From: CAZFQG01 sp964520785
GTDB lineage: Bacteria; Planctomycetota; Planctomycetia; Pirellulales; Thermoguttaceae
NCBI GenBank assembly: GCA_964520785.1
Contig: CAZFQG010000185.1
Location: 1-12,632 of the forward strand
DNA: 12,632 nucleotides
Reading direction: 5' to 3'
The notes under the pieces are model-generated. The model did not search any database, had not been told where the DNA came from, and was given only the letters and a program-made list of their open reading frames with translations. This document shows positions 1 through 7,411 of the stretch, one piece after another. Numbering within the stretch: position 1 is the stretch's first letter; each line of letters begins with the position of its first letter. Position numbers and translations under genes: made by a program.

Positions 1-950
1 TTGGAATTACGCCGCGAAAGCATACCTTTCGCCGGCCCCTACACGGTTTTACGCTCGTCGAGCTGCTGGTTGTCATCGCGATCATCGGAATCCTGATTGC
101 GCTGTTGCTGCCGGCCGTCCAGGCGGCCCGCGAGGCGGCGCGGCGGAGCCAATGCGCCAACAACCTCAAACAGTGGGGGTTGGGCATGGCGAATTACGAA
201 AACCAGAACCAGAAGTACCCTTACGGAGTAATCTACCACCCGATCACGGTCGCCGGCGGTTTGGTCGGCGAGGATGGACGCAACAACCGGATGTCGTTCG
301 TCGTGTCGATGTGGCCCTTTCTGGAGCTGGCCGATCTTTTCGAGCGCTACGATTGGCGATACACGTTCTATTCGGAAGTAAATCGACCGGTCATGCTGGA
401 ACAACCGGCCGCCTACTTCTGCCCGGACGACCGGAAGGGGTTCTGGAAGGGGGACGTCTATCACCGATCTCGCGGTAACTATGTCCTCAACTGGGGTATG
501 ACCGACTTCGACCAGGATTACTATCAAGACGGGGCACTGAAGGGGCCTTTCGGTCCCAACGTCCAGAGATCGATCCGCGACATCACCGATGGTACGTCGC
601 ACACGCTGATGATGAGCGAGGTCCTCCAGGCGGACAATGACGACGATTTCGACTTCCGCGGCGACATCCTCAACGACGACCAAGGGTGCGCGCAGTTCAT
701 GACCCGGTACCCGCCCAATTCCGGTCGTGACACGTGTGCCTGTTTTGGAAAAACGCCGAATATCCCGGCGGAATGCACTCCGACCCCCGGCACCGTCATG
801 GTCTCCGCGAGAAGTAATCACCCGGGCGGAGTCAACACCCTCTTCTGCGACGGCTCGATCCATTTCGTCATGAACGAGGTCGACTACAAGGTCTGGTGGG
901 CTCTCGGGTCGATGCAAGGGGGGGAAACCGTCTCCAAAAGTGAATACTGA
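1..950 (+). CDS. DUF1559 prepilin-like secreted protein (5' end cut by window)
   Basis: The reading frame is open from base 3, and no in-frame start lies inside the window, so the N-terminus is missing. A type IV pilin-like leader is visible: a basic stretch, then Gly (45-47) followed by FTLVE, with the conserved Glu at 60-62, then a long hydrophobic helix ending in LLPAVQAAREAARR. Prepilin peptidase is expected to cut between Gly and Phe. The conserved N-L-K-Q follows, then a globular region, and near the end comes HPGGVNTLFCDGSIHFV, the H-X9-DG box typical of planctomycete DUF1559 proteins. The protein should be an envelope or pseudopilus-like surface protein, but no precise role is known for the family. 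It ends 7 nt before the lipoprotein ATG, so the two are very likely co-transcribed. The family call is secure and the function is not. Confidence 0.93.
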   Translation, partial: GITPRKHTFRRPLHGFTLVELLVVIAIIGILIALLLPAVQAAREAARRSQCANNLKQWGLGMANYENQNQKYPYGVIYHPITVAGGLVGEDGRNNRMSFVVSMWPFLELADLFERYDWRYTFYSEVNRPVMLEQPAAYFCPDDRKGFWKGDVYHRSRGNYVLNWGMTDFDQDYYQDGALKGPFGPNVQRSIRDITDGTSHTLMMSEVLQADNDDDFDFRGDILNDDQGCAQFMTRYPPNSGRDTCACFGKTPNIPAECTPTPGTVMVSARSNHPGGVNTLFCDGSIHFVMNEVDYKVWWALGSMQGGETVSKSEY

Positions 951-957
951 GCGAACC

Positions 958-1362
958 ATGAAACGGACAAACCATGTCGTTCGGCGGCTTGCCCATGTCG
1001 CCGCGGTCGGGCTGGCGTGTACCGGCTGTCTATCCGGCTGCGGGCAGAACGGCCCCTCCTCCATATCCGGTACCGTCACGCTCAACGGCGCCCCGGTCGA
1101 CATGGGTACCGTGGAATTCATTCCGGCCGACGGCAAGGGTCAAATTGCCGTCGGTACTATCGAGGCTGGAAAGTACAGCGCCGAAATAATGCCCGGCCCC
1201 AAGAACATCGTCATCGAAGTACAAAAGAAGCTGGGCGAGCGTCACTACCGTCCCGGCGACCCAAACACGCCTCTCGTCCCGATCACCCAACCTCTCGGCC
1301 GAAAAGAGATTGCCCGCGAGGTCAATTCGGAGGAAACGACGATCGATTTCGAATTGCCCTAG
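958..1362 (+). CDS. small lipoprotein with carboxypeptidase-regulatory-like domain
   Basis: This is a 134-residue protein. A basic N-terminus (MKRTNHVVRR) and a short hydrophobic stretch lead to a lipobox, L25-S26-G27-C28, so it is probably a lipoprotein anchored at Cys28. Two further cysteines (21 and 24) lie just before it, but they fit the lipobox pattern less well. Residues about 33-80 (SISGTVTLNGAPVDMGTVEFIP...) form the beta-sandwich pattern of carboxypeptidase-regulatory-like domains. The C-terminus (EVNSEETTIDFELP) is typical of short planctomycete lipoproteins found after DUF1559 genes. A GTG at 940 would add six residues and overlap the previous gene. The ATG at 958 is preferred because it puts the signal peptide at a normal distance. 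No enzymatic function is suggested; a structural or binding role at the envelope is an inference from location. Confidence 0.88.
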   Translation: MKRTNHVVRRLAHVAAVGLACTGCLSGCGQNGPSSISGTVTLNGAPVDMGTVEFIPADGKGQIAVGTIEAGKYSAEIMPGPKNIVIEVQKKLGERHYRPGDPNTPLVPITQPLGRKEIAREVNSEETTIDFELP

Positions 1363-1370
1363 GCGACACG

Positions 1371-1375
1371 AAGGA
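1371..1375 (+). promoter_or_regulatory. Shine-Dalgarno for the GTG-started EFR1 gene
   Basis: AAGGA lies 7 nt before a GTG at 1383. It supports that GTG as the true start and argues against the much longer upstream reading, which would overlap nearly all of the lipoprotein gene in another frame. Confidence 0.6.
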
Positions 1376-1382
1376 ACGGCCC

Positions 1383-2222
1383 GTGAACGGCATCATCGCC
1401 TATTACTCCGGCTCCGGTAACACGCGACTCGCCTGCGAGACGGTCGGCCGGACCGTTTCGACGGTGAACTGGACGTTCCACGATATCGCGGACCATGCGG
1501 CGAAGAGCGCAGGCCGCGTCGCGGGCACGGTCCCCGATTTTTCCCGGTACGACATCGCCGGTTTCGCGACTTTCACCGACCTTTGGTGCGTCTCGCGGTT
1601 GATGCATGATTTCTTCTCGCACGTTTCCCCGGTCGGTGGTACGCCGGCATTCGTGCTCAATACGTTCGGGTCGATGTCCGGAAAAACGCTCCCGCAGTTG
1701 GCGAAGCTCGCGAGCGAGAGGGGATTTTGTGTCCTCTCGGGGCATTCCCTGCACATGCCCGAGAGTTTTCCCGGGATGCGGGCGTTCGGTCTGAGTTTCG
1801 ATTGGTCGCCCGGCCGGCGCGAGCGACGACGTTTCGCGTGCTTCCTGGACCGTCTGCGCGGGCTCGTCGGCGAATTGGCCGAAGGGAATATGCCCCGGGC
1901 CGAGCGGATCGGCGGCGGCCCTTTCGGCTGGCTCCCTCCGACGCCGCGAAAGTCCATGAAGCACTTCATGGGCAAGCAGCGCGTGAATCGGGAAAGATGT
2001 ACTCGGTGCGGGGAATGCGCGCGGCGGTGCCCCTACGGCGCGATTCGTCTGGAACCGTTTCCGCGAATCGACCATGCGAGATGCTTCGGGTGTTGGGCGT
2101 GCTACAATCATTGTCCGGCCGCGGCGATTAGGGCACGCGGACTTCGAGGGCGGTTTCGTTATCCGCGACCGAATCCGCAAGTGGTGAAAAAGCTGACGGC
2201 GATTGAGGATAGGAGTCGGTGA
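1383..2222 (+). CDS. EFR1-type flavodoxin/2[4Fe-4S] ferredoxin fusion protein
   Basis: This 279-residue cytoplasmic redox protein has two parts. Residues 1-160 are flavodoxin-like: a first strand IIAYYSG, then an FMN phosphate loop SGSGNT (9-14), and an NTFGS turn at 93-97. Residues about 200-250 hold two ferredoxin clusters of the CxxCxxCxxxCP type: Cys206/209/212/216 and Cys234/237/240/244. All eight ligands are present, so it should bind FMN and two [4Fe-4S] clusters and carry electrons. This matches the EFR1 family of flavodoxin-ferredoxin fusions, whose redox partners are mostly unknown. The GTG start has a good ribosome site and gives an N-terminus that begins directly with the flavodoxin strand. 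It lies 20 nt after the lipoprotein gene, so it may be read with it, though no functional link is obvious. Confidence 0.9.
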   Translation: MNGIIAYYSGSGNTRLACETVGRTVSTVNWTFHDIADHAAKSAGRVAGTVPDFSRYDIAGFATFTDLWCVSRLMHDFFSHVSPVGGTPAFVLNTFGSMSGKTLPQLAKLASERGFCVLSGHSLHMPESFPGMRAFGLSFDWSPGRRERRRFACFLDRLRGLVGELAEGNMPRAERIGGGPFGWLPPTPRKSMKHFMGKQRVNRERCTRCGECARRCPYGAIRLEPFPRIDHARCFGCWACYNHCPAAAIRARGLRGRFRYPRPNPQVVKKLTAIEDRSR

Positions 2223-2324
2223 GCGATACTTCACGAGGCTCTGCTCCAATCGGGCGAACCCCTTCCGTGAGATAGATTTGTGTGGGCCATTAGAGGGGTA
2301 GCTGAGGTATCTTCATCGAATCGC

Positions 2325-2372
2325 TCCAACTATATTGACAACGGGATTCCGGTATGTTTCAATGGAGTTGGA
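2325..2372 (+). promoter_or_regulatory. inverted repeat around a TTGACA box, possible promoter/operator
   Basis: TCCAACT (2325-2331) and its exact complement AGTTGGA (2366-2372) flank TTGACA (2335-2340), which matches a -35 consensus. No good -10 sits at 16-18 nt; the nearest candidate, TTCAAT at 2358-2363, is poor. The 194-bp gap 2223-2416 is the only sizeable spacer before the four-gene set that starts at 2417, so a promoter is expected here. The exact site is uncertain. No terminator hairpin with a T-run was seen after the preceding gene. Confidence 0.25.
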
Positions 2373-2416
2373 TGCTTCTCCCGCACGTATGGCAACCGTG
2401 CCGCGGCCCGTAACCC

Positions 2417-3946
2417 ATGAATAGACCACCAGTTCCCTCCGGACACGGTTCCCTGAAAACGCAGTTGGGCGCCGAGGAAAGGGCGTTCCGCGCGACATCG
2501 CGGGCCGTCGCGTTTTATGCGATTGCGGTATCGAGTGTCGCCGCGTGCGTCGCGGCGGTTTATTTTTGGCATCTGTGGGTCGCGACGGCGCGGACCTGCG
2601 TGAATACGTACATCCTCCGGACTACCGCGTCGGCCCTAATCGAACCGGGCAAGGCCGAATCTTTGCGGGATTACCTGGCCGGTCTCGATATTTCCTCGTT
2701 TTCCGCGTTGATTCTCGCCTTGCTTTTCACCCGGTTGGCCGTAACGGGGATCAAGAACACGATTGTCAACCTGTACCGAGACGGCACTTCCTATTTCGAT
2801 CATGCTTATCACGGCATCTTATTTCCCATTACCTTCGAGCAATTGTGCATTCGACTCGGGTTGTTGGGAACGTTGCTGAGCTTCCTGCTGGCGGCGATAT
2901 CTCAAATGGGCGATGCTTCACCGGCGACCTCGGCCGCGAGTACCGTGACGCTCCAGCGGCAAGTGGAAAACATCTCGCGCGAGGGAGCGTCCCACCGGGA
3001 GGTGGCGACCGGCGATTCGAGCGTGTCGTCGCGCGCCGTCACGACCAGCGAGTTATCCGGTCAGATGTTTCTCCTGCTCTGCGCCAGCTTGGTCTCGACC
3101 TTCGTTGGGACCGGCGCCGCGTATATCGTCACCCCAAGCCTGAACTGGGTACACGACCGTGCGGTCGGACGTCATCAACTCCGCGAAGTCGACCCCGCGT
3201 TCGCGTGCGAGGAGTTCTTTCGGCAGATCGACCGGACAAGCCTCCGCCTGGCCCAGTTTGACGTGACGACCTCCAAGATCGCGACCGCCGCGGAACAGAT
3301 GTCGCGGTTCGAGGAGGGGGTTACCCGGGCGGCGGAGAAGTTGGATGCATTGCTTCGCGGAATCGAAACCGCGGTCGTACTATTCGAGACGTCCAATCGC
3401 AACGGAAAGCAATTGAGCGAGGACCTTTGTCGGGTGGAGGAGCTGAGCCGGCGATGGCACTCGATCCTCCGAAAGCTGCCGAACGAGCTTAACGGTACTC
3501 TCGACGGCGTAAACACGGCGGGAAGCCGTCTTCTCGAAGCATCCTTGGCGGCCAAACTCGCGTTCGCCCAACTGAGGGCGACCGCCGGGACGGCACGGAA
3601 GTCGCTGGAGGAAACGGAGCATCGCACGAACGTGAATTGGCACATGTTGCGCGAACTGCGGGACTCCCTTTCGGAACTGGCCGGCAGTGAACGGACGCAG
3701 ACGGAACAAGTCATCCGGCTCGCGGACAGCTCGGTACGGCTCGGGGATACGCTGGGCGGCCTGACCCGCGAGTTGGAGTGCCTGCTTCGGCACGTGGCCG
3801 GGCACGACGGCGCCGATGGCGACATCGTCCGGTCGTTGGGGAGCATCGAGAACCGACTGACGCAGATCAGAAAGGAATCTTCCGGAACGGCGTTGACTGC
3901 CCATCCGTCGGCGTCGCGCGCATGGTGGCGGCGCCTGCTCGGATGA
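2417..3946 (+). CDS. ExbB/TolQ/MotA-like channel protein with long helical cytoplasmic tail
   Basis: This 509-residue inner-membrane protein has four predicted helices, at about 34-56, 94-112, 143-162 and 216-239. Helix 3 carries RLGLLGTLLSF and helix 4 carries SLVSTFVGTGAAYI. By eye these align with the two pore helices of E. coli ExbB (VGLFGTVWG and ALLATAIGLVAAI), and the two pore-lining threonines match Thr152 and Thr228. The loop between helices 3 and 4 (about 163-215) is polar and probably outside. Residues 260-490 are rich in heptad-like Leu, Arg and Glu and look like a long helical or coiled-coil tail in the cytoplasm. Among known relatives, the defence protein ZorA also has such a tail. 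No ribosome site is evident before the ATG. It is the first gene of a four-gene set and its likely partner follows 35 nt later. The superfamily call is moderate; the function is unknown. Confidence 0.7.
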   Translation: MNRPPVPSGHGSLKTQLGAEERAFRATSRAVAFYAIAVSSVAACVAAVYFWHLWVATARTCVNTYILRTTASALIEPGKAESLRDYLAGLDISSFSALILALLFTRLAVTGIKNTIVNLYRDGTSYFDHAYHGILFPITFEQLCIRLGLLGTLLSFLLAAISQMGDASPATSAASTVTLQRQVENISREGASHREVATGDSSVSSRAVTTSELSGQMFLLLCASLVSTFVGTGAAYIVTPSLNWVHDRAVGRHQLREVDPAFACEEFFRQIDRTSLRLAQFDVTTSKIATAAEQMSRFEEGVTRAAEKLDALLRGIETAVVLFETSNRNGKQLSEDLCRVEELSRRWHSILRKLPNELNGTLDGVNTAGSRLLEASLAAKLAFAQLRATAGTARKSLEETEHRTNVNWHMLRELRDSLSELAGSERTQTEQVIRLADSSVRLGDTLGGLTRELECLLRHVAGHDGADGDIVRSLGSIENRLTQIRKESSGTALTAHPSASRAWWRRLLG

Positions 3947-3981
3947 GGAGATTCAGAACTACGAGTATTGGTTGAGCGGCG

Positions 3982-4908
3982 ATGCGCGTATCGCGAGAGA
4001 AACCCGATATCCCATTCCCGCCGGGCCTGGATCAACGAACGGCCGCGGACGGTGAAATCGAATGGGAACGGATCATGGTTCAGATCACGTTCGCCTTCGT
4101 GATCATTCTCGGCTATTTGATCTCCGTCGGAATGGACGAAACGCGGGACTTGGCCGCCGAAAACGAAGCAAGCCGTCGTAAGAACATCGTTCTGGAATCA
4201 ATCGTCTCGGATCTCAGCCAAACGGAATTGGGACGAGAACGGAAGGATCGGATCGCGGCGCAGCGCAAGGAGCAACTGGAGCGGCTATTGCGGATCTGGT
4301 CCGAAGTACGCGTCGACCGGCGACTCTACCGGCTGCTGCGCCAGTTCGAATACGCGGATTTCATTCCCCTTTCGGACGACGAACGGGCCCTGCCCCTCGG
4401 AAAGAGCTTCGTGAATTTGGTTCACGAAACCGACCGCGTCTTCATCACGGAAGGGGTGGAAGTCGCGACCGGCGAGGTATTCGTTCTCATTCAAGAGGTA
4501 CTGACGAAAGCCGGGTTCGACGTCGCGTCCGAGCGCGACTTCGCCACGTTGGACGACCTGTCACCGGATGCTTCCGCCTCGCATTTCGACGAGAGGATGC
4601 CCACCATGGAAAACCTGCGGATGCTCAGGCTGCAGATCGTCGAGGATCTCTTGAAAGACCGCGATTCCCTGGCTCAGGTGCAATACTCCCTGGTGGGAAG
4701 AATCATGGCCGCGCGACTGGAACGCCTGGGGGAAGTACCTCTCGAATCGGAGACGGTAGTCGAGGAGCCGGAAGCGGACCTGGCGACGGCGATGCTCGAT
4801 GCGATCCTCCAAGACCTGCACGAGACCATGCGGCTGCTTCCGGAGACCGCGCGGCGGATTCGAGGCGTACCCGCCGCCGGCGCGACGGATGCCGGAGAAG
4901 AAGGGTAG
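3982..4908 (+). CDS. single-pass membrane protein, ExbD/MotB-like partner candidate
   Basis: This 308-residue protein has a polar N-terminus of about 28 residues, one membrane helix (about 31-50, IMVQITFAFVIILGYLISVG), and then about 255 residues that should lie outside the membrane. Residues 52-122 are charged and helical. The rest is mixed, with an acidic Glu-rich stretch near 255-266. Position and topology (short inside N-terminus, one TM, large outside domain, next to an ExbB/MotA-like gene) fit an ExbD/MotB/ZorB-type partner. The conserved Asp of those proteins is absent: the nearest candidates are Glu29 at the membrane edge and Gln34 inside the helix. No OmpA-like peptidoglycan-binding domain is recognisable. 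It starts 35 nt after the channel gene and ends 16 nt before the next gene. The CDS is convincing; the family assignment rests mainly on context. Confidence 0.72.
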   Translation: MRVSREKPDIPFPPGLDQRTAADGEIEWERIMVQITFAFVIILGYLISVGMDETRDLAAENEASRRKNIVLESIVSDLSQTELGRERKDRIAAQRKEQLERLLRIWSEVRVDRRLYRLLRQFEYADFIPLSDDERALPLGKSFVNLVHETDRVFITEGVEVATGEVFVLIQEVLTKAGFDVASERDFATLDDLSPDASASHFDERMPTMENLRMLRLQIVEDLLKDRDSLAQVQYSLVGRIMAARLERLGEVPLESETVVEEPEADLATAMLDAILQDLHETMRLLPETARRIRGVPAAGATDAGEEG

Positions 4909-4911
4909 AAC

Positions 4912-4915
4912 GGAG
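4912..4915 (+). promoter_or_regulatory. Shine-Dalgarno setting the start of the large secreted protein
   Basis: GGAG lies 9 nt before the ATG at 4925. That start opens directly on a signal peptide. It is preferred over the in-frame ATG at 4799, which would read through the end of the preceding gene. Confidence 0.55.
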
Positions 4916-4924
4916 AGCTTTGTC

Positions 4925-7351
4925 ATGCGCAGTCCGAACCAGTATCTCGCCTTTTTGAGCGTTCTCCTGGTGGCGGGTAACTTGCCCGTCCCGACGCCCG
5001 CCCGGGAAGCGGCGGAGGCGACGCCAGTCGCGAAGAATCCCGCCGATCCGGAGATCCTGACAAAGGAACTGGCCGCGGTCAAGGCATTTCGGGCAATGAT
5101 CGCGTCGTATTCCTATCAACTCCCGGAAGAAAAAGTCCGAGAAGTGATTCTGGATTGTCTTCGCGCGGAGAAGACCTCCGGACCAAAAGAAACTCCGGCC
5201 GTGGCGAAGTTCCAGGATGCCTTGGATTTCGACTTCGAATCACTCTGGGAAAGCATGGTCGCGAAGACGACCGAGGGGCTTGACCCGGAGGGCACGTTGG
5301 AACTCGAAAACCGTTTGAGAGATTATCTCGCTCGGCATCCAAGTTTGCGGGTACAAGCGGAGAAGGAGTATGCCGCCTACGTGGAAAACGACCTGTCCGA
5401 GGCCGTCTCGCGTGCCTGCCAACGGACCGTCGAGGAGCAGACCGTCGAATTACGAAAGACACTTGAAGAGCGAGTAGGGGCGGGTATCTTCGCGCAGGAG
5501 ACGGTATACAAGGCCGTTGACGGAAAGCGTCAAGCGGCCGGAACCGAGGTGGCGGAACAGGTGATTCGCGAGATCGCTCCGGCTACGCGGCGCGTTCTTC
5601 TTCAGGATTCCGTAAAGGTTCTGGAAAGCGAGATCGGAAAGATCATCGAGGATGGGGTCTACCAGTTCGAAGAACAGATGCTTGTCTTCGAATTACGTCC
5701 GGAAGCCGTGTCCCGGCCGGGGATCGAGAAGGAACTCGAGCGGAAGATGGCCCTTCTCGTAGAGCGTCAGAGAGGCCAGCGCGAAGCTACTCCGTTGAAA
5801 CCTCACTACGGCCGATTCAATCGGGTCGCGGATGTCTTGCCGGAGCGCGCCGCCGCTTGGTTTGATGAATGCATCGCGGAAGAGGGAGCCAGATCGTGTC
5901 AGGGGTTGGCGGAGGGCCGGTTGGGACCTGCGCGGCGCGACGCACAGAGACTTCAGGAGTCGATTCTCGGCGCTCCCGCGGTGCATCACGACCGTGAGGA
6001 ATCCCTGGTCGCGCTCGAGGCGGACATCGAGATGTTGTGCGAAAGTGCTCGCGCATGGATCCATCGACCCCTGGAAGCGGCGCTCAACGCAAGCGACTCG
6101 CCGGAGGATCGCGACTATTCCGTCGAAGTTTTCCGTCGGGAAGTCGAACGCTTGCTCGACACGGACGGAACGAAAGCGAACGCGGCGTGGGGATCGCTTT
6201 CCAAGGCGTTGAGGTCGCACGTCACGCAGACACTGCTTCCCGAAATACGTTCCTCCATCACGGACGAGCAGGCTACTCTTTATGCGCCCCTCCTGGCCGG
6301 CGGACACTGGTTTCCCACCGAGGAGGAACTCAAGAAGTACCGGACGCCGCTGAATCCGGTGTCGTTGGCGAAGCTGTCTTTCTGGCGGGACCGACCGCCG
6401 CCGTTCAAGAACCTACTCGAGGAAACATGGCAGCGGTTGGGAGAGCTTGCGGATCGCGCCTTTCTGGTTGGGGCGGACGCGATGCGCATTCAGAACGGTC
6501 TGGCAAGCGATTTGAAGCCGACGATCCTCGCGCGAATGCGCGCCCAGGAAGAGCGAAACGCCGCGGAATGGGTCGCCGAATATACCGCCGAGGTGGCAAC
6601 ACGATGGAAGCGAGACTCGAGCGAACTCGCCAGGAACTATCCCGTTCTCTTCGATACGACCAGAGACATGATTGCCGGCATCGTATCCGAATTATTGGAA
6701 ACGGAGGCCGTCCGGCGCGATGCCGCCCGGAACGAACTCGCGAAGGATTTCGAAGATGAAGGCGACCGCCCGAGCGCCGTGCCGATCGTGCCCGACATTC
6801 AACCGGCGGTGGATATCCCCATCGCCGAGACCGCTTCCGCCGCTGGGGAGTCCACTCCGGTTACGGTGGGGCCGGCCAAGGGGCCTGAGACGGCCGGTGA
6901 TTCGGGCCTATCGGGCGAGACGCCCTTTCCGACGACCGGCGGCGAGACCGGCGACCGGTTTGGGGGTGGTGGGAGGCGGACGCGGTTCGGACTTTCGGAA
7001 GGATCCGATCTGGGCGAGGCCGACGACGCCTGGAACCGGAATCGTTGGGGACCGGCAAGATGGAGTAGCGGCCCGGATCTACCCGAGTCCGACGGTTCCT
7101 CCGACTCGCGAGATATGCCGTCCAATAGGGGCTCAAGTGGCGGAGGTCATTTGAATCCGACCGGCGGCCACGGTGAGCGAATCGGGGACCGGCCCGGTGG
7201 CGGAGGAGGCTGGTTCGGTTGGAGATTCTATCGGATCGGGTTTTGGACGCTTCTATTGCTCATCCTCATCCAATCCGGTTGCTGGTACTGGAACGTCCGA
7301 TACATGTATGAGTATATCGAGGCCCGCAGGCGGTCCGGAGAGGCCGGTTGA
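4925..7351 (+). CDS. large secreted helical protein with C-terminal Gly-rich/TM/basic anchor
   Basis: This 808-residue protein matches no family I recognise. Residues 1-26 form a signal peptide with probable cleavage after TPA. Residues about 40-608 are charged, low in Cys and mostly helical, with long Glu/Arg/Leu stretches suggesting helical bundles or coiled coil. Residues about 608-757 are a disordered linker rich in Gly, Pro, Ser and Asp. Then come five glycines (758-762), one membrane helix (about 770-789) and a short tail ending with Arg801-803. The protein should therefore sit outside the cell membrane, held by its C-terminus. The Gly-run/TM/basic order recalls GlyGly-CTERM sorting signals cut by rhombosortase, and a rhomboid gene follows 60 nt downstream. 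That link is an inference. Spacing of 16 nt to the gene before points to one operon. Confidence 0.8.
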   Translation: MRSPNQYLAFLSVLLVAGNLPVPTPAREAAEATPVAKNPADPEILTKELAAVKAFRAMIASYSYQLPEEKVREVILDCLRAEKTSGPKETPAVAKFQDALDFDFESLWESMVAKTTEGLDPEGTLELENRLRDYLARHPSLRVQAEKEYAAYVENDLSEAVSRACQRTVEEQTVELRKTLEERVGAGIFAQETVYKAVDGKRQAAGTEVAEQVIREIAPATRRVLLQDSVKVLESEIGKIIEDGVYQFEEQMLVFELRPEAVSRPGIEKELERKMALLVERQRGQREATPLKPHYGRFNRVADVLPERAAAWFDECIAEEGARSCQGLAEGRLGPARRDAQRLQESILGAPAVHHDREESLVALEADIEMLCESARAWIHRPLEAALNASDSPEDRDYSVEVFRREVERLLDTDGTKANAAWGSLSKALRSHVTQTLLPEIRSSITDEQATLYAPLLAGGHWFPTEEELKKYRTPLNPVSLAKLSFWRDRPPPFKNLLEETWQRLGELADRAFLVGADAMRIQNGLASDLKPTILARMRAQEERNAAEWVAEYTAEVATRWKRDSSELARNYPVLFDTTRDMIAGIVSELLETEAVRRDAARNELAKDFEDEGDRPSAVPIVPDIQPAVDIPIAETASAAGESTPVTVGPAKGPETAGDSGLSGETPFPTTGGETGDRFGGGGRRTRFGLSEGSDLGEADDAWNRNRWGPARWSSGPDLPESDGSSDSRDMPSNRGSSGGGHLNPTGGHGERIGDRPGGGGGWFGWRFYRIGFWTLLLLILIQSGCWYWNVRYMYEYIEARRRSGEAG

Positions 7352-7411
7352 CCGATTCCACTTGAAGTCGTCGATGGAGCGTCGTCCCGTTCCAGACCCG
7401 GATGTTTCACC

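Noticed and set aside
1..3. TTG at the first base as start of the DUF1559 gene
   Set aside because: It is not in the reading frame of the protein, which enters the window at base 3; the true start lies upstream.
39..1136. Long open frame on the minus strand across the DUF1559 and lipoprotein genes
   Set aside because: It is antisense to two clearly recognised genes, shows no family motif, and its composition follows from high-GC codon use of the real genes.
1017..1382. In-frame 5' extension of the EFR1 gene
   Set aside because: It overlaps the lipoprotein gene in another frame and reads as a basic, structureless sequence. The GTG at 1383 has a ribosome site and starts at the flavodoxin strand.
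2417..4908. Calling the first two genes of the set a Zorya (ZorAB) defence system
   Set aside because: The long tail of the channel protein is suggestive, but the partner lacks the OmpA-like domain and the Asp, and no ZorC, ZorD or ZorE-like gene is present.
4799..4924. In-frame 5' extension of the 808-residue protein
   Set aside because: It lies inside the end of the preceding gene and would hide the signal peptide. The ATG at 4925 has GGAG 9 nt upstream.
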